Shown: piece after piece, positions 32,448 to 39,938 of the stretch
Layout of the letters: the number at the start of each line of letters is the position of its first letter
How positions within the stretch are numbered: position 1 is the first letter of the stretch
Assembly (NCBI RefSeq): GCF_001279585.1
Contig: NZ_LGEC01000103.1
Span: forward strand, 124,001 to 188,000
Source: Nocardiopsis sp. NRRL B-16309
GTDB lineage: Bacteria; Actinomycetota; Actinomycetes; Streptosporangiales; Streptosporangiaceae
DNA: 64,000 bases
Reading direction: 5' to 3'
Notes under the pieces: model-generated
What the model was told of the DNA's origin: nothing
The model's input: the letters and a program-made list of their open reading frames with translations, nothing else
Database searches by the model: none
Program-made: the position numbers and the translations under genes

Positions 32448-33288
32448 GCTTCATCGCCTTTTCCCTGGCCGCCTGGACGCGCGACCCCGACTCCCGACGG
32501 GCCATCCGCCGCAGCACCCACGGCGCCACGAGGAATCCGACCACCGCCCACAGTGCCAGAACCCCGGCGACCTGGGGCAGCTGCCACGATCCGGCCATCT
32601 CCAGGGCCGCGTAGTCGTCGGGCAGCGCCCCCGCGCGCACGCCGAGCCCCATCCAGTAGATCGGGAGGAACAGGGCGGCCGTCCCCACCCAGTCGGGCAG
32701 GAAGTCCAGCGGGAAAAGGATGCCGGAACCCATCAGCAGGAAGACGATCGGCACCATCAGAAGCCCCACGAACCTCGGGTTGGAGATGAGGGAGCCGGCG
32801 ATCGCCCCGAACGGGGCCAGGGCGAGCGCGCCCAGCACGCAGACCCAGACGAGGGTGGCCGCCGCGCCCCAGCTCGGAGGGTCGAAGCCCTCGACCAGGA
32901 ACAGGCCGGGCACGACCATGAGGGCCAGCGAGGTCAGCACGATCCCCACGATGTGGACGACCTTGGCGACGGTGTAGCCGAGCATGCCGTGCGGCAGGGT
33001 CTTGGCCCGCAGGAGCGTGCCGTTCTCGCGCTCGGCGGCCAGCACCTGGGCCACGGTCAGCAGGCCCGCCATCACGAGGGTGAAGACCACACCGCCGGTG
33101 TAGGTCACCGCGCCGTAGGTGGTGTCGGCCTCCTCCACCCGCCCCCTGGACATGAACGTGCCGAGGACGACGAACAGGACCGGCATGTAGAAGTAGCCGA
33201 ACAGCTCCATCGGGCTGGCGAACGAGCCGCGGAACTCCAGCAGCCCACGGGACAGGCCGGCTCGGACCGCGTTGACGGCGGGGTTCAT
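32437..33288 (-). CDS. ABC-2 type permease
   Basis: A 283-residue membrane protein with six predicted helices and ABC-2 family sequence (YFYMPVLFVVLGTFM, ERENGTLLRAKTLPHGMLGY as the conserved cytoplasmic loop, LFLPIYWMGLGVRAG). It should form the channel of a drug, lipid or peptide exporter with the ATPase encoded upstream; the two genes overlap by 4 bases. The C-terminal tail is strongly basic (RRMARRESGSRVQAAREKAM). Substrate is unknown. Confidence 0.88.
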   Translation of the reverse strand: MNPAVNAVRAGLSRGLLEFRGSFASPMELFGYFYMPVLFVVLGTFMSRGRVEEADTTYGAVTYTGGVVFTLVMAGLLTVAQVLAAERENGTLLRAKTLPHGMLGYTVAKVVHIVGIVLTSLALMVVPGLFLVEGFDPPSWGAAATLVWVCVLGALALAPFGAIAGSLISNPRFVGLLMVPIVFLLMGSGILFPLDFLPDWVGTAALFLPIYWMGLGVRAGALPDDYAALEMAGSWQLPQVAGVLALWAVVGFLVAPWVLRRMARRESGSRVQAAREKAMKRAY

Positions 33289-34259
33289 CGGATCTCCTTC
33301 ACGAACTCGTGCGCGGCCGTCTCCGTCTCGCCGGACTCGTACCGCGCGACCATGTCGAGGTAGACGTCCTCCAGGGAGGGCCGGACGACCCGCAGGTCGG
33401 CCAGGTCGTCGCCGAGCGCGGCGTACAGTTCGGCCACGTGGCGGGCCGGGGCGCCGGTGACGTGGACGTGGCGCTGGCCGCCGACCCGCCAGGAGACCTC
33501 GCTCTCCCGCTCGACGAGCGCGGACAGCTGCTCCACGCTGCCGTCGGCGACGATGGTGCCGCCCGCGAGGATGAGGATCCGGTCGGCGAGCTTCTCCGCC
33601 TCGTCGAGGTCGTGCGTGGTGAGCAGCACCGCGGTGTCGTCCGTGTCGACGATGTCGTGGACGAGTTCGTGGAAGCTCCGGCGCGCCTGGGGGTCGAACC
33701 CGGCGGTGGGCTCGTCGAGGAAGAGCACCTCCGGACGACCGACCACGCCGATCGCCACGTCCAGGCGGCGGCGCTGCCCGCCGGAGAGCTTGGTGATCTT
33801 CGTGCCCGCCTGGTCGGAGAGGCCGACACGCTCCAGGAGGGCGTCGGTGTCGTGGGGGCGGGCGCGGTCCCGGGTGGAGTAGGGCGCGTAGAAGCGGCCG
33901 AAGTGGCTCAGGAGGTCGCGGACCCGCCACCCGCCGTGGTCGCGCCAGGTCTGCAGGACCACGCCGAGTCGGGCGCGCCAGTCCTCACCTCCGCGTTCGG
34001 GATCGGAGCCGAGCACGTCGACCGTGCCCGCCGAGCGCTTCCGGAACCCTTCGAGGATCTCGATGGTCGTGGTCTTGCCCGCGCCGTTCGGGCCGAGGAG
34101 CGCGATCACCTCGCCCCGGCGGGCGGTGAAGTCGACACCCCGGAGCACCTCGGCTGTGCCGTAGTTCATCCGCAGACCGCTGACCCGGACCACGGCGTCG
34201 GCGGGCTCACCCGACGCCTGCGCCGCCGCCCGCGACACCTCCCCGGTCGGAGCACTCAT
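33285..34259 (-). CDS. ABC transporter ATP-binding protein (exporter type)
   Basis: A 324-residue ATPase of the DrrA/CcmA-like export class. Walker A is LLGPNGAGKTTTIEIL, the signature is LSGGQRRRLDVAIGV, and Walker B is VLFLDEPTAGFDP. The C-terminal 90 residues are the extra domain seen in DrrA-like proteins. The ATG at 34259 was chosen for the MSAPTGEV start; longer frames cross the operator. First gene of a three-gene operon with permease and XRE regulator, transcribed from the region with the TAGTACATGTACTA palindrome. Confidence 0.9.
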   Translation of the reverse strand: MSAPTGEVSRAAAQASGEPADAVVRVSGLRMNYGTAEVLRGVDFTARRGEVIALLGPNGAGKTTTIEILEGFRKRSAGTVDVLGSDPERGGEDWRARLGVVLQTWRDHGGWRVRDLLSHFGRFYAPYSTRDRARPHDTDALLERVGLSDQAGTKITKLSGGQRRRLDVAIGVVGRPEVLFLDEPTAGFDPQARRSFHELVHDIVDTDDTAVLLTTHDLDEAEKLADRILILAGGTIVADGSVEQLSALVERESEVSWRVGGQRHVHVTGAPARHVAELYAALGDDLADLRVVRPSLEDVYLDMVARYESGETETAAHEFVKEIR

Positions 34260-34300
34260 CACAGGACTCCCTCCATTGATCGTCCCTGTACTGCGATCGA

Positions 34301-34314
34301 TAGTACATGTACTA
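34301..34314. promoter_or_regulatory. Operator palindrome of the ABC exporter operon
   Basis: TAGTACATGTACTA is a perfect 14-bp palindrome 42 bases upstream of the ATPase start. The element sits where the promoter should be. The XRE regulator encoded in the operon is the obvious candidate to bind it. Confidence 0.6.
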
Positions 34315-34522
34315 CATACTTGAGCACAGGCGCTGCATCCCGGATCGGGTTCCCGACACCGGTCCACAGGTCGGCGGTGAGGAGGAACACGCAGGTCAGG
34401 GAGCCGTCGGAGTGTGTGGCCGGATCCGGCCACACCACACCCGGGTACGGGTACTCAGTGATCGAGGGGGCTCAGGGACGACAATGGACGGGAACGTTCG
34501 GTTCAGGACCGCAGGAGGCCCC

Positions 34523-34945
34523 ATGCGCTGCAGCTACATCCGGCTTCTCGTCAACGACTACGAGGCCTGCTTCCACTTCTACGCCGACATCCTCAAGTTC
34601 CCCGTGCTGTGGGGTGACGAGACGAGCAGGTACGCGGAGTTCGACGTGGAGTCCGGGACGCGTCTGGCCATCAACCAGCGCGAGGTGATGGCGGAGGCGT
34701 TGGAGACCGACACCGCCGACCCCGAGCTCCCCCACCAGGACCGGCTCGCGGTCGTCTTCCAGGTGGACGACGTCGACGAAACCGCCGCCAAACTGGTCGC
34801 CGACGGCGCCCGCCAGGTCAGGGCGCCCTACGACTGGACGGCGTGGGGCGTGCGCGCCGCGCACTTCCGCGACCCCGACGGCTACCTGCTGGAGATCAAC
34901 CACCCGCTCATCCCCGTGGACATCCCCACCCCGCCGAGCCCCTGA
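34523..34945 (+). CDS. VOC-superfamily (glyoxalase-like) protein
   Basis: A 140-residue protein with two beta-alpha-beta-beta-beta modules of the vicinal oxygen chelate fold: RCSYIRLLVNDYEACFHFYA, then FDVESGTRLAINQRE and VVFQVDDVDETAAKLVADGA, ending HFRDPDGYLLEINHPL. The last motif supplies a conserved Glu metal ligand (LLEI). The ATG at 34523 has GGAGG five bases before it; an ATG at 34484 lacks one. Function could be metal-dependent lyase, dioxygenase or resistance protein. It is monocistronic and divergent from the ABC operon. Confidence 0.85.
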   Translation: MRCSYIRLLVNDYEACFHFYADILKFPVLWGDETSRYAEFDVESGTRLAINQREVMAEALETDTADPELPHQDRLAVVFQVDDVDETAAKLVADGARQVRAPYDWTAWGVRAAHFRDPDGYLLEINHPLIPVDIPTPPSP

Positions 34946-35011
34946 GCCCCCCTGGGCGGCGGAGCCTGACCACCGTGTCCGCGGCGCCGGAACGCGCCCG
35001 GCCGCGGGACC

Positions 35012-35779
35012 TCACCCGGCGAGGTGGTCCACCAGCAGCTCGTTGACCCGCTCGGCGCGCTCCACTCCGAGCAGGTGGGCGGCTCCGGAGACCACCTCGA
35101 ACCGGGTGTCGGCGATCCCGTCGGCCAGCCGCCTGCCGTGCCCCGGTGGCATGAGGGCGTCGTGCGCCGCCGAGACCACCAGCGTCGGCACCCGGACCGC
35201 GGAGGCGAGGTGGCGCTGGTCCATGTCCGCGACCGCGTCGCAGATCGCGGCGAAGGCGCCCGCGTCGGTGCGCAGGAAGTCCTCGCTGAAGCGCTCGGTG
35301 ACGTCGGGGCGGTCCTCGGCCATGTCGGGGGTGAACCACGGCAGGACGACGTCGGCGGCCACCGACTCGATCCCCGACTCCCGGACCCGCGCGGCGACCC
35401 GGTCCCAGCGGTGCGGGCGGGGGGTGCGCGGGGCGGCGGCGAGCAGGGCGATCCGCTCCAGCGTCCGGGGCGAGTTCGCCGCGATCCACACGAGCAGGGC
35501 GGCGCCGAAGCCGGCGCCGACGGCCGACACGCGGGTGAAGCCCCGCTCCTCCAGCAGGCCCAGGATGTCCAGGGCCATGTCCTCGACGGAGTAGGGGCCC
35601 TCCGGGGCGGGCGAGAACCCGTGCCCGCGGTGGTTGATCCGCAGTACCTGGTGGTCACGCGTGAGTTCGGCGATCTGCGGCTCCCACACCGACATCCTCG
35701 TACCGAAGGGCGGGACGAGCAGGACCACGGGAGCGTGCCGTGGACCGTCGAGGCGGTACTGCAGCGGAATCAAGGCCAT
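35012..35779 (-). CDS. Alpha/beta hydrolase-fold protein lacking the nucleophile serine
   Basis: A 255-residue protein resembling 3-oxoadipate enol-lactonase-type hydrolases (RINHRGHGFSPAPEGPYSVED, and SAAHDALMPPGHGR with the acid Asp; GAAHLLGVER with the His). The nucleophile elbow, normally G-x-S-x-G, reads VGAGFGAALLVW, so the serine is Gly. The codons are clear (GGC GCC GGC TTC GGC). With Asp and His kept and Ser lost, the protein is either a cofactor-less enzyme using another chemistry or a non-catalytic binder. The ATG at 35779 faces the DinB gene across 159 bases. Confidence 0.8.
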   Translation of the reverse strand: MALIPLQYRLDGPRHAPVVLLVPPFGTRMSVWEPQIAELTRDHQVLRINHRGHGFSPAPEGPYSVEDMALDILGLLEERGFTRVSAVGAGFGAALLVWIAANSPRTLERIALLAAAPRTPRPHRWDRVAARVRESGIESVAADVVLPWFTPDMAEDRPDVTERFSEDFLRTDAGAFAAICDAVADMDQRHLASAVRVPTLVVSAAHDALMPPGHGRRLADGIADTRFEVVSGAAHLLGVERAERVNELLVDHLAG

Positions 35780-35938
35780 GGAACCTCCGAGTCACCAGGA
35801 CTCCCAGGCTATCCGGAGTCGTTTCGGGGGATCCAACGGCTTTCCGCCCCTCCCGCGAAGTGGAGGACAGTCGTTGACCGCCGTTCTCCCTACTGTCGTT
35901 TCCAGATCCGACGGCAGCGACTGGAAACGGTGATCAGG

Positions 35939-36469
35939 ATGACGACTCAGGTCGAGAACGCACGAACGGCCGACACCGAGCGCGAGACCCTGCTGCGCGT
36001 GCTGGAGGAGCAGCGCGGCAACCTGCGGTACGCGGTGCGCGGGCTGACCGACGAGCAGGCGCGGCAGCGCACCACGGTGAGCGCCCTGTGCCTCGGAGGT
36101 GTGGTCAAGCACGTCGCCCGCGGCGAGAAGCACTGGGTGAAGTTCATCCTGGAGGGCGACCCGGGCACGGACTACGAGTCCCCGGAGACCTACGCCGTGC
36201 ACGAGAACAGCTTCCGGCTGCTGGAGGGCGAGACCCTCCAGGGGGTGCTGGAGGAGTACGAGCGGGTGGCGGCGCGGACCGAGCAGATCGTTCGGGACCT
36301 GCCGGACCTGGAGGTCACCCAGAAGCTGCCGACCGCCCCATGGTTCCCGGAGGGGACCTACTGGACCGCCCGCGAGGTCCTGCTGCACGTCATCGCGGAG
36401 AACGCCCAGCACAACGGCCACGCGGACATCATCCGCGAGGAACTGGACGGCCAGAAGACGATGGGCTGA
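35939..36469 (+). CDS. DinB-family (DUF664) protein
   Basis: A 176-residue four-helix bundle protein. The three metal-binding His expected of the family are visible: LGGVVKHVARGEKHW (helix 2) and the C-terminal VLLHVIAENAQHNGHADIIR. In actinobacteria many members are mycothiol- or metal-dependent transferases or hydrolases. The ATG at 35939 follows AGG weakly. It is monocistronic, and its end is followed by an unusual repeat-built hairpin region. Substrate unknown. Confidence 0.85.
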   Translation: MTTQVENARTADTERETLLRVLEEQRGNLRYAVRGLTDEQARQRTTVSALCLGGVVKHVARGEKHWVKFILEGDPGTDYESPETYAVHENSFRLLEGETLQGVLEEYERVAARTEQIVRDLPDLEVTQKLPTAPWFPEGTYWTAREVLLHVIAENAQHNGHADIIREELDGQKTMG

Positions 36470-36491
36470 CCCCGCCTAGGGGCCGCCCCCG

Positions 36492-36622
36492 CCAAGGGGC
36501 GGACCCCGTCCAAGGGGCGGACCCCGTCCAAGGGCCGACCCCGAACGCGTGTCCCGCGCCCGGCGTGTCCCGCGCCCGGCGTGTCCCGGGTCCGGCGTGT
36601 CCCGCCCCGGTGCGGGACACGC
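36492..36622. repeat. Two short tandem repeats ending in a hairpin
   Basis: First comes CCAAGGGGCGGACCCCGT repeated at 36492 and 36510, with a degenerate copy at 36528. Then GCGTGTCCCGCGCCCG occurs at 36547 and 36563, with variants at 36579 and 36595. CGGGACACGC at 36613-36622 is complementary to the start of every copy of the second repeat. The nearest pairing, 36595-36604 with 36613-36622, gives a 10-bp stem, a likely terminator between the converging DinB gene and the 36636 gene. Confidence 0.8.
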
Positions 36623-36635
36623 GTTCACGTGCCGG

Positions 36636-37079
36636 TCAGGACCGGCGCGGCGCACGGGTGGTGGCCACGGCGGTGAGCCACGCCGCCGCCCAGACGGCAC
36701 CGACCGCGAGCGACGTCCACGCCGCGACACCCTGCGCGGGTTCGCCCAGCCCGGGGGCCAGGCCGGCGGCGCGCGCGGTGAACGACACCACACCGGCCGC
36801 GATCAGCAGCGCGCCCGCGCCGTTGGCCACGAGCAGGGGCACACGCCAGAGCGCGCGGGCGGGCGGGCGCAGCAGCGCGAGGACGAACAGCACCATGACC
36901 GCGCCCACGGCGGCGTTGGCCAACTGGCCGCCGACGGGGTCGTGGACGTCGTAGGCCTCCGGCGGGGCGGGGAACCCCGGCATCCCCAGTGCGCCGTTCA
37001 GCGCCAGGTGCACCTTCGAGACGGCGTAGGCGGCGGCTCCCGCCGCCGCGAGGAGGACGGCCGCGGTGTGTCGGTTCAT
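36636..37079 (-). CDS. Four-helix membrane protein of unknown function
   Basis: A 147-residue protein with four membrane helices: AVLLAAAGAAAYAVSKVHLA, LANAAVGAVMVLFVLALL, VPLLVANGAGALLIAAGVVSF, and TSLAVGAVWAAAWLTAVA. The loop after helix 1 (ALNGALGMPGFPAPPEAYDV) is extracytoplasmic and Pro-rich. The ATG at 37079 is used because the longer frame has a non-membrane, low-complexity extension. No charged residues suggest transport. I recognise no family with confidence. It stands alone. Confidence 0.6.
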   Translation of the reverse strand: MNRHTAAVLLAAAGAAAYAVSKVHLALNGALGMPGFPAPPEAYDVHDPVGGQLANAAVGAVMVLFVLALLRPPARALWRVPLLVANGAGALLIAAGVVSFTARAAGLAPGLGEPAQGVAAWTSLAVGAVWAAAWLTAVATTRAPRRS

Positions 37080-37239
37080 GGACCCATCCTCCGGGACGGG
37101 GCCGGCAGCGGGATCACCCCCCGGCGGGACCCCGCTCCCCCGAGGGAGGGAGGCCGCCCCGCCACGTGCCGGGCTCCGGGAAAGGGTGTCAGCGGCGGTG
37201 CGTCCGAACGTTCCCGACACGAGCGCACCCGTCGCCAAT

Positions 37240-37259
37240 CTGTATAGTTTTCTATACAG
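37240..37259 (+). promoter_or_regulatory. Operator/promoter of the RelBE-like pair
   Basis: CTGTATAG-TTTT-CTATACAG is a perfect inverted repeat. Its right arm contains TATACA, a good -10 box, only about eight bases before the antitoxin ATG at 37267. The message should be leaderless and the operator overlaps the promoter. Confidence 0.65.
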
Positions 37260-37266
37260 TTAGGGT

Positions 37267-37572
37267 ATGGCGATTCTTGAACACACCCAGGAGATCAGCG
37301 TCACCGACGCAGCCAGACGCGGCGTCGCGGGCATCGTCCACGACGCGGAACAGGGCACCGAGGTCATCGTGACCCGACGACACGAGCCGGTCGCGGCCGT
37401 GGTCGCGTTCGCCCGGCTCGCGGAACTGGAGCAGGCGGAAGCGGATCTGAGGGATCTCGCGCTGGTCATGGCCCGGGAACTCACGGACAGTGGACGGCGG
37501 ACCTCCATGGACGACGTGCTGACCGCCTTCGGGCACAGCCGTGGCTCACTCGAAGAACTGCCCGAGGACTGA
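37267..37572 (+). CDS. Phd/YefM-type antitoxin
   Basis: A 101-residue antitoxin: VTDAARRGVAGIVHDAEQGT, then EVIVTRRHEPVAAVVAFARL is the Phd/YefM DNA-binding domain, and the acidic C-terminus (DDVLTAFGHSRGSLEELPED) is the toxin-neutralising tail. The ATG at 37267 lies so close to the -10 box that translation is probably leaderless. The stop overlaps the toxin start by one base (TGATG). Autorepression through the palindrome at 37240 is the standard model. Confidence 0.9.
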   Translation: MAILEHTQEISVTDAARRGVAGIVHDAEQGTEVIVTRRHEPVAAVVAFARLAELEQAEADLRDLALVMARELTDSGRRTSMDDVLTAFGHSRGSLEELPED

Positions 37573-38090
37573 TGGCCGAGATCACCTTCACCGACGCTGC
37601 CCTCGACGACCTGCGGCGACTCGGCCCGGACGCTGTGCCCAAGGTCCTCAAGAAGGTCCTTCTCCTGGAGGAGAACCCAGAGGCCGGATACCCGCTGGGC
37701 GGGGAACTCACGGGGTTTCGCAAACTCGTCGTCGTACGCAACACCTGGCGTGTCGTGTACCGCGTCACCGACGAGAAGCGTGTGGAGATCTGCGAGGTCT
37801 GGGCCGTCGGAACGCGAGCGGACGCCCAGGTCTACGCCGAGGCCTCCCGGAGAGTTCGGGCAGCTTCGAAGGACACCCCCGCCGCCCAGAAGCTCGCGGT
37901 CGTCATCGAACACCTCGGCAAACCCGCGGAGAGGGTGGCACATGAATCGCCTCCCACGAGAGAACCCGTCCCGGGCTGGCTGGCCGAACGTCTGGTCCGC
38001 ACCGTCGGCATGCCCCCTGAGAAGGTGGCCGCCCTCGATCTGGAACAGGCCGTGGACCTCTGGGCCGACTTCCGATCACGACCACACTGA
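37572..38090 (+). CDS. RelE/ParE-superfamily toxin with a C-terminal extension
   Basis: A 172-residue protein. Residues 1-88 form a complete RelE fold: ITFTDAALDDLRRLGPDAVP, GYPLGGELTGFRKLVVVRNT, WRVVYRVTDEKRVEICEVWA and a final VGTR. RelE-type toxins are normally 85-100 residues and cleave mRNA on the ribosome. Here about 80 further residues follow, largely helical (AQVYAEASRRVRAASKD, then PGWLAERLVRTVGMPPEKVA), ending in an LDLEQAVDLWADF motif. The extension is unlike typical partners and may tune antitoxin binding or ribosome contact. Translation is coupled to the antitoxin. Confidence 0.85.
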   Translation: MAEITFTDAALDDLRRLGPDAVPKVLKKVLLLEENPEAGYPLGGELTGFRKLVVVRNTWRVVYRVTDEKRVEICEVWAVGTRADAQVYAEASRRVRAASKDTPAAQKLAVVIEHLGKPAERVAHESPPTREPVPGWLAERLVRTVGMPPEKVAALDLEQAVDLWADFRSRPH

Positions 38091-38161
38091 CCCCGCACTC
38101 CGCCCTCGGTGTCCACACGCGTATCAGCGACGCGGAACTCCCCGCGCCCCGGGAACGACAA

Positions 38162-38335
38162 CGGGGGCGTCCTCGCTGATCTGCGAGAACGCCCCCGGAA
38201 AGAGGTGGCGAGGGTCGCCTCCGCATCCCCCCTCAAAGTACGGAGGCGACCCCCGCGCTGGGAAACGGCCTGCGACTCCTCCCCCCGGGAGTCGCGGCCT
38301 GAATGGTCTGCCACGAGGAACGATCTGGTCGTTCC
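38162..38335. ncRNA. Array of four evenly spaced hairpins (candidate structured RNA)
   Basis: Four independent stems follow the toxin gene: 38162-38197 (CGGGGGCGT with ACGCCCCCG, plus inner CTCGC/GCGAG), 38212-38252 (GGGTCGCCTCCG with CGGAGGCGACCC, 17-base loop), 38267-38299 (GGCC and GCGACTCC with GGAGTCGC and GGCC), and 38317-38335 (GGAACGA with TCGTTCC, followed by TTGTT). Linkers are 14, 14 and 17 bases. The first and last could be terminators, but four in a row with such regular spacing suggest a folded RNA. No protein frame is supported in 38091-38502. Confidence 0.45.
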
Positions 38336-38502
38336 TTGTTGATAGAGACACTACCCACCGCACCCACGAAGAACAACCCTCTGTCACGGAGAACTACTTA
38401 AAGTGATCGTCATCGTCGTACAGGGCCAACGCCAATGAGCTGTGGGCAGTGTCAACCAGGGGTCATGGCGGGCCGCCCGGCGGGCGCGCATAGCCTGGTC
38501 CG

Positions 38503-39285
38503 GTGAGATCCGCACTCCTCAGCCCACGGTGGATCGGCCTGCACGTGCTGGCCGTCCTCGCCCTCGTCGTGTGCGTCGCCGGGACGTACTGGCAGTCGGT
38601 CCGCGCCTTCGAGCCCGACCGCGACGTCGTCACCAATCCCGTCGCCGACCTCGCCGACGCGGAGGAGCTCGACGCCCTGCTCGTCCCCGGCGAGTACGCC
38701 CACCCGGACTCCTACGCCAACACGGCGGTCACCGCGACCGGGTCCTTCGACTCCGGGGCCCAGCTCCTGGTGCCCCGCGCGCACGACGGCGCCGAGGGGT
38801 TCGACGTGGTGCTGCCCCTGGACACCGGGGACGGCGTCGCCCTCGCCGTCAACCGCGGCTGGACCGAGGACCCCGACTCCGTCCCGGAGGCACCGGAGGG
38901 CGAGGTCACCGTCGCCGGCTGGCTGGTGCCGCCCACCACCGCGCCCGACGGCATCGTGCCGGTGGAGGTCCCCGAGGGCCAGGTCGAGCGGATCGCCCCC
39001 TCGGTGCTGGTCAACGAGTGGGACTACCGCCTCTACGAGGGCCACCTGACGCTGCCCGCCAGCGACCCGGCCACCGCGTCGCTCGTGCCGGCGCCGCCGC
39101 CCGAGCCGCCCACCGGCATCACGGTCAACTGGCGCAGCCTCAGCTACACCTTCCAGTGGGCGCTCTTCGGCCTGTCCGCGGTCGCGTACTGGGCGATCAG
39201 CGTGCGCCGGGAACTGCGCGCGGAGCGGTCCCGTCGGGCAGGCGAGGGCGAGGAGGAGACGGTTCAGGCGGCCGCGGGCTCCTGA
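38503..39285 (+). CDS. SURF1-family cytochrome oxidase biogenesis protein
   Basis: A 260-residue protein with two membrane helices flanking an extracytoplasmic domain, the SURF1 layout: helix 1 IGLHVLAVLALVVCVAGTYW, domain VTATGSFDSGAQLLVPRA, DVVLPLDTGDGVALAVNRGW and VTVAGWLVPP, and helix 2 LSYTFQWALFGLSAVAYWAI. SURF1 proteins help insert heme a into cytochrome c oxidase. GTG start at 38503. Its 3' end overlaps the converging DUF3817 gene by 22 bases. Confidence 0.88.
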   Translation: MRSALLSPRWIGLHVLAVLALVVCVAGTYWQSVRAFEPDRDVVTNPVADLADAEELDALLVPGEYAHPDSYANTAVTATGSFDSGAQLLVPRAHDGAEGFDVVLPLDTGDGVALAVNRGWTEDPDSVPEAPEGEVTVAGWLVPPTTAPDGIVPVEVPEGQVERIAPSVLVNEWDYRLYEGHLTLPASDPATASLVPAPPPEPPTGITVNWRSLSYTFQWALFGLSAVAYWAISVRRELRAERSRRAGEGEEETVQAAAGS

Positions 39286-39707
39286 GCCCGCTCGGCCTCC
39301 TTCGCCCGCTCCGAGCGCACCACCCGGTGCTCGACCACGAAACCGAGGACCGGGATCGTGCCCGCGAGCACCACGCCCAGGGTGCGCCCCGCGCCCCAGC
39401 GGCGGTCCAGCGACACCCACAGCACGACCAGCACGTAGGCCATGTAGATGTAGCCGTGCGGCATCGCGATGAACAGCATCAGCGGCGACTCGGGCCCGAA
39501 CCAGTGCTCCCACCCCTGCGGGGCGGGCACCAGCGCGAACATCGAATCCTCTCCCACCAGGTACTTCGCGGGCATCGCCACGAAGGTCAGACCCAGCAGG
39601 AAGATTCCGGTCACGTACGCGAGCACCCGGTACAACGCGAACGACACACGCCTCTTGTCCACGGCGACTTCACCCAATTCAACGACGAACGCCCCGATCG
39701 GGGCCAT
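39264..39707 (-). CDS. DUF3817 family membrane protein
   Basis: A 147-residue integral membrane protein of the DUF3817 family: ALYRVLAYVTGIFLLGLTFV, the loop WEHWFGPESPL, LFIAMPHGYIYMAYVLVVLW, and LGVVLAGTIPVLGFVVEHRV. Three helices are clear. Members are often encoded near respiratory or heme genes, which fits the neighbouring SURF1 gene, but no activity is known. The start may be ATG 39707 or the GTG reading VDKRRVSF about 15 residues in. It tail-overlaps SURF1. Confidence 0.8.
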   Translation of the reverse strand: MAPIGAFVVELGEVAVDKRRVSFALYRVLAYVTGIFLLGLTFVAMPAKYLVGEDSMFALVPAPQGWEHWFGPESPLMLFIAMPHGYIYMAYVLVVLWVSLDRRWGAGRTLGVVLAGTIPVLGFVVEHRVVRSERAKEAERAQEPAAA

Positions 39708-39723
39708 CTTCGAGGTTAAGCCC

Positions 39724-39922
39724 GCCCGTCGCCCACCACCGCCCGGGGGCCGCCCCGCGGAACACACGGGCTACCACCCTCAACCGACGCCTCCGGCGCA
39801 ACCCCCACGCCCGTCGCCCACCATCGCCCGGGGGCCGCTCCGCGGAACACACGGGCTACCACCCTCAACCGACGCCTCCGGCGCAACCCCCGCCCGTCGC
39901 CCACCACCGCCCGGGGGCCGCT
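39724..39922 (-). repeat. 83-85 bp tandem repeat, 2.4 copies (locus A)
   Basis: Near-identical units begin at 39724, 39809 and 39892 (periods 85 and 83); the third is cut short. Key segments, on the given strand, are GCCCGTCGCCCACCACCGCC, GCGGAACACACGGGCTACCA and CCCTCAACCGACGCCTCCGG. The same element, in the other orientation and also with an 83-base period, is found at 54275. No spacers and no cas genes are present, so it is not a CRISPR array. Confidence 0.85.
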
Positions 39923-39938
39923 CCCGTGGCGGGGGCGG

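Noticed and set aside
39716..39907. 63-codon minus-strand ORF
   Set aside because: Its open frame arises only because the tandem repeat is translated; the protein is repeat-encoded low complexity.
39724..39922. CRISPR array
   Set aside because: Units are contiguous, with no unique spacers, too long, and no cas genes are present.
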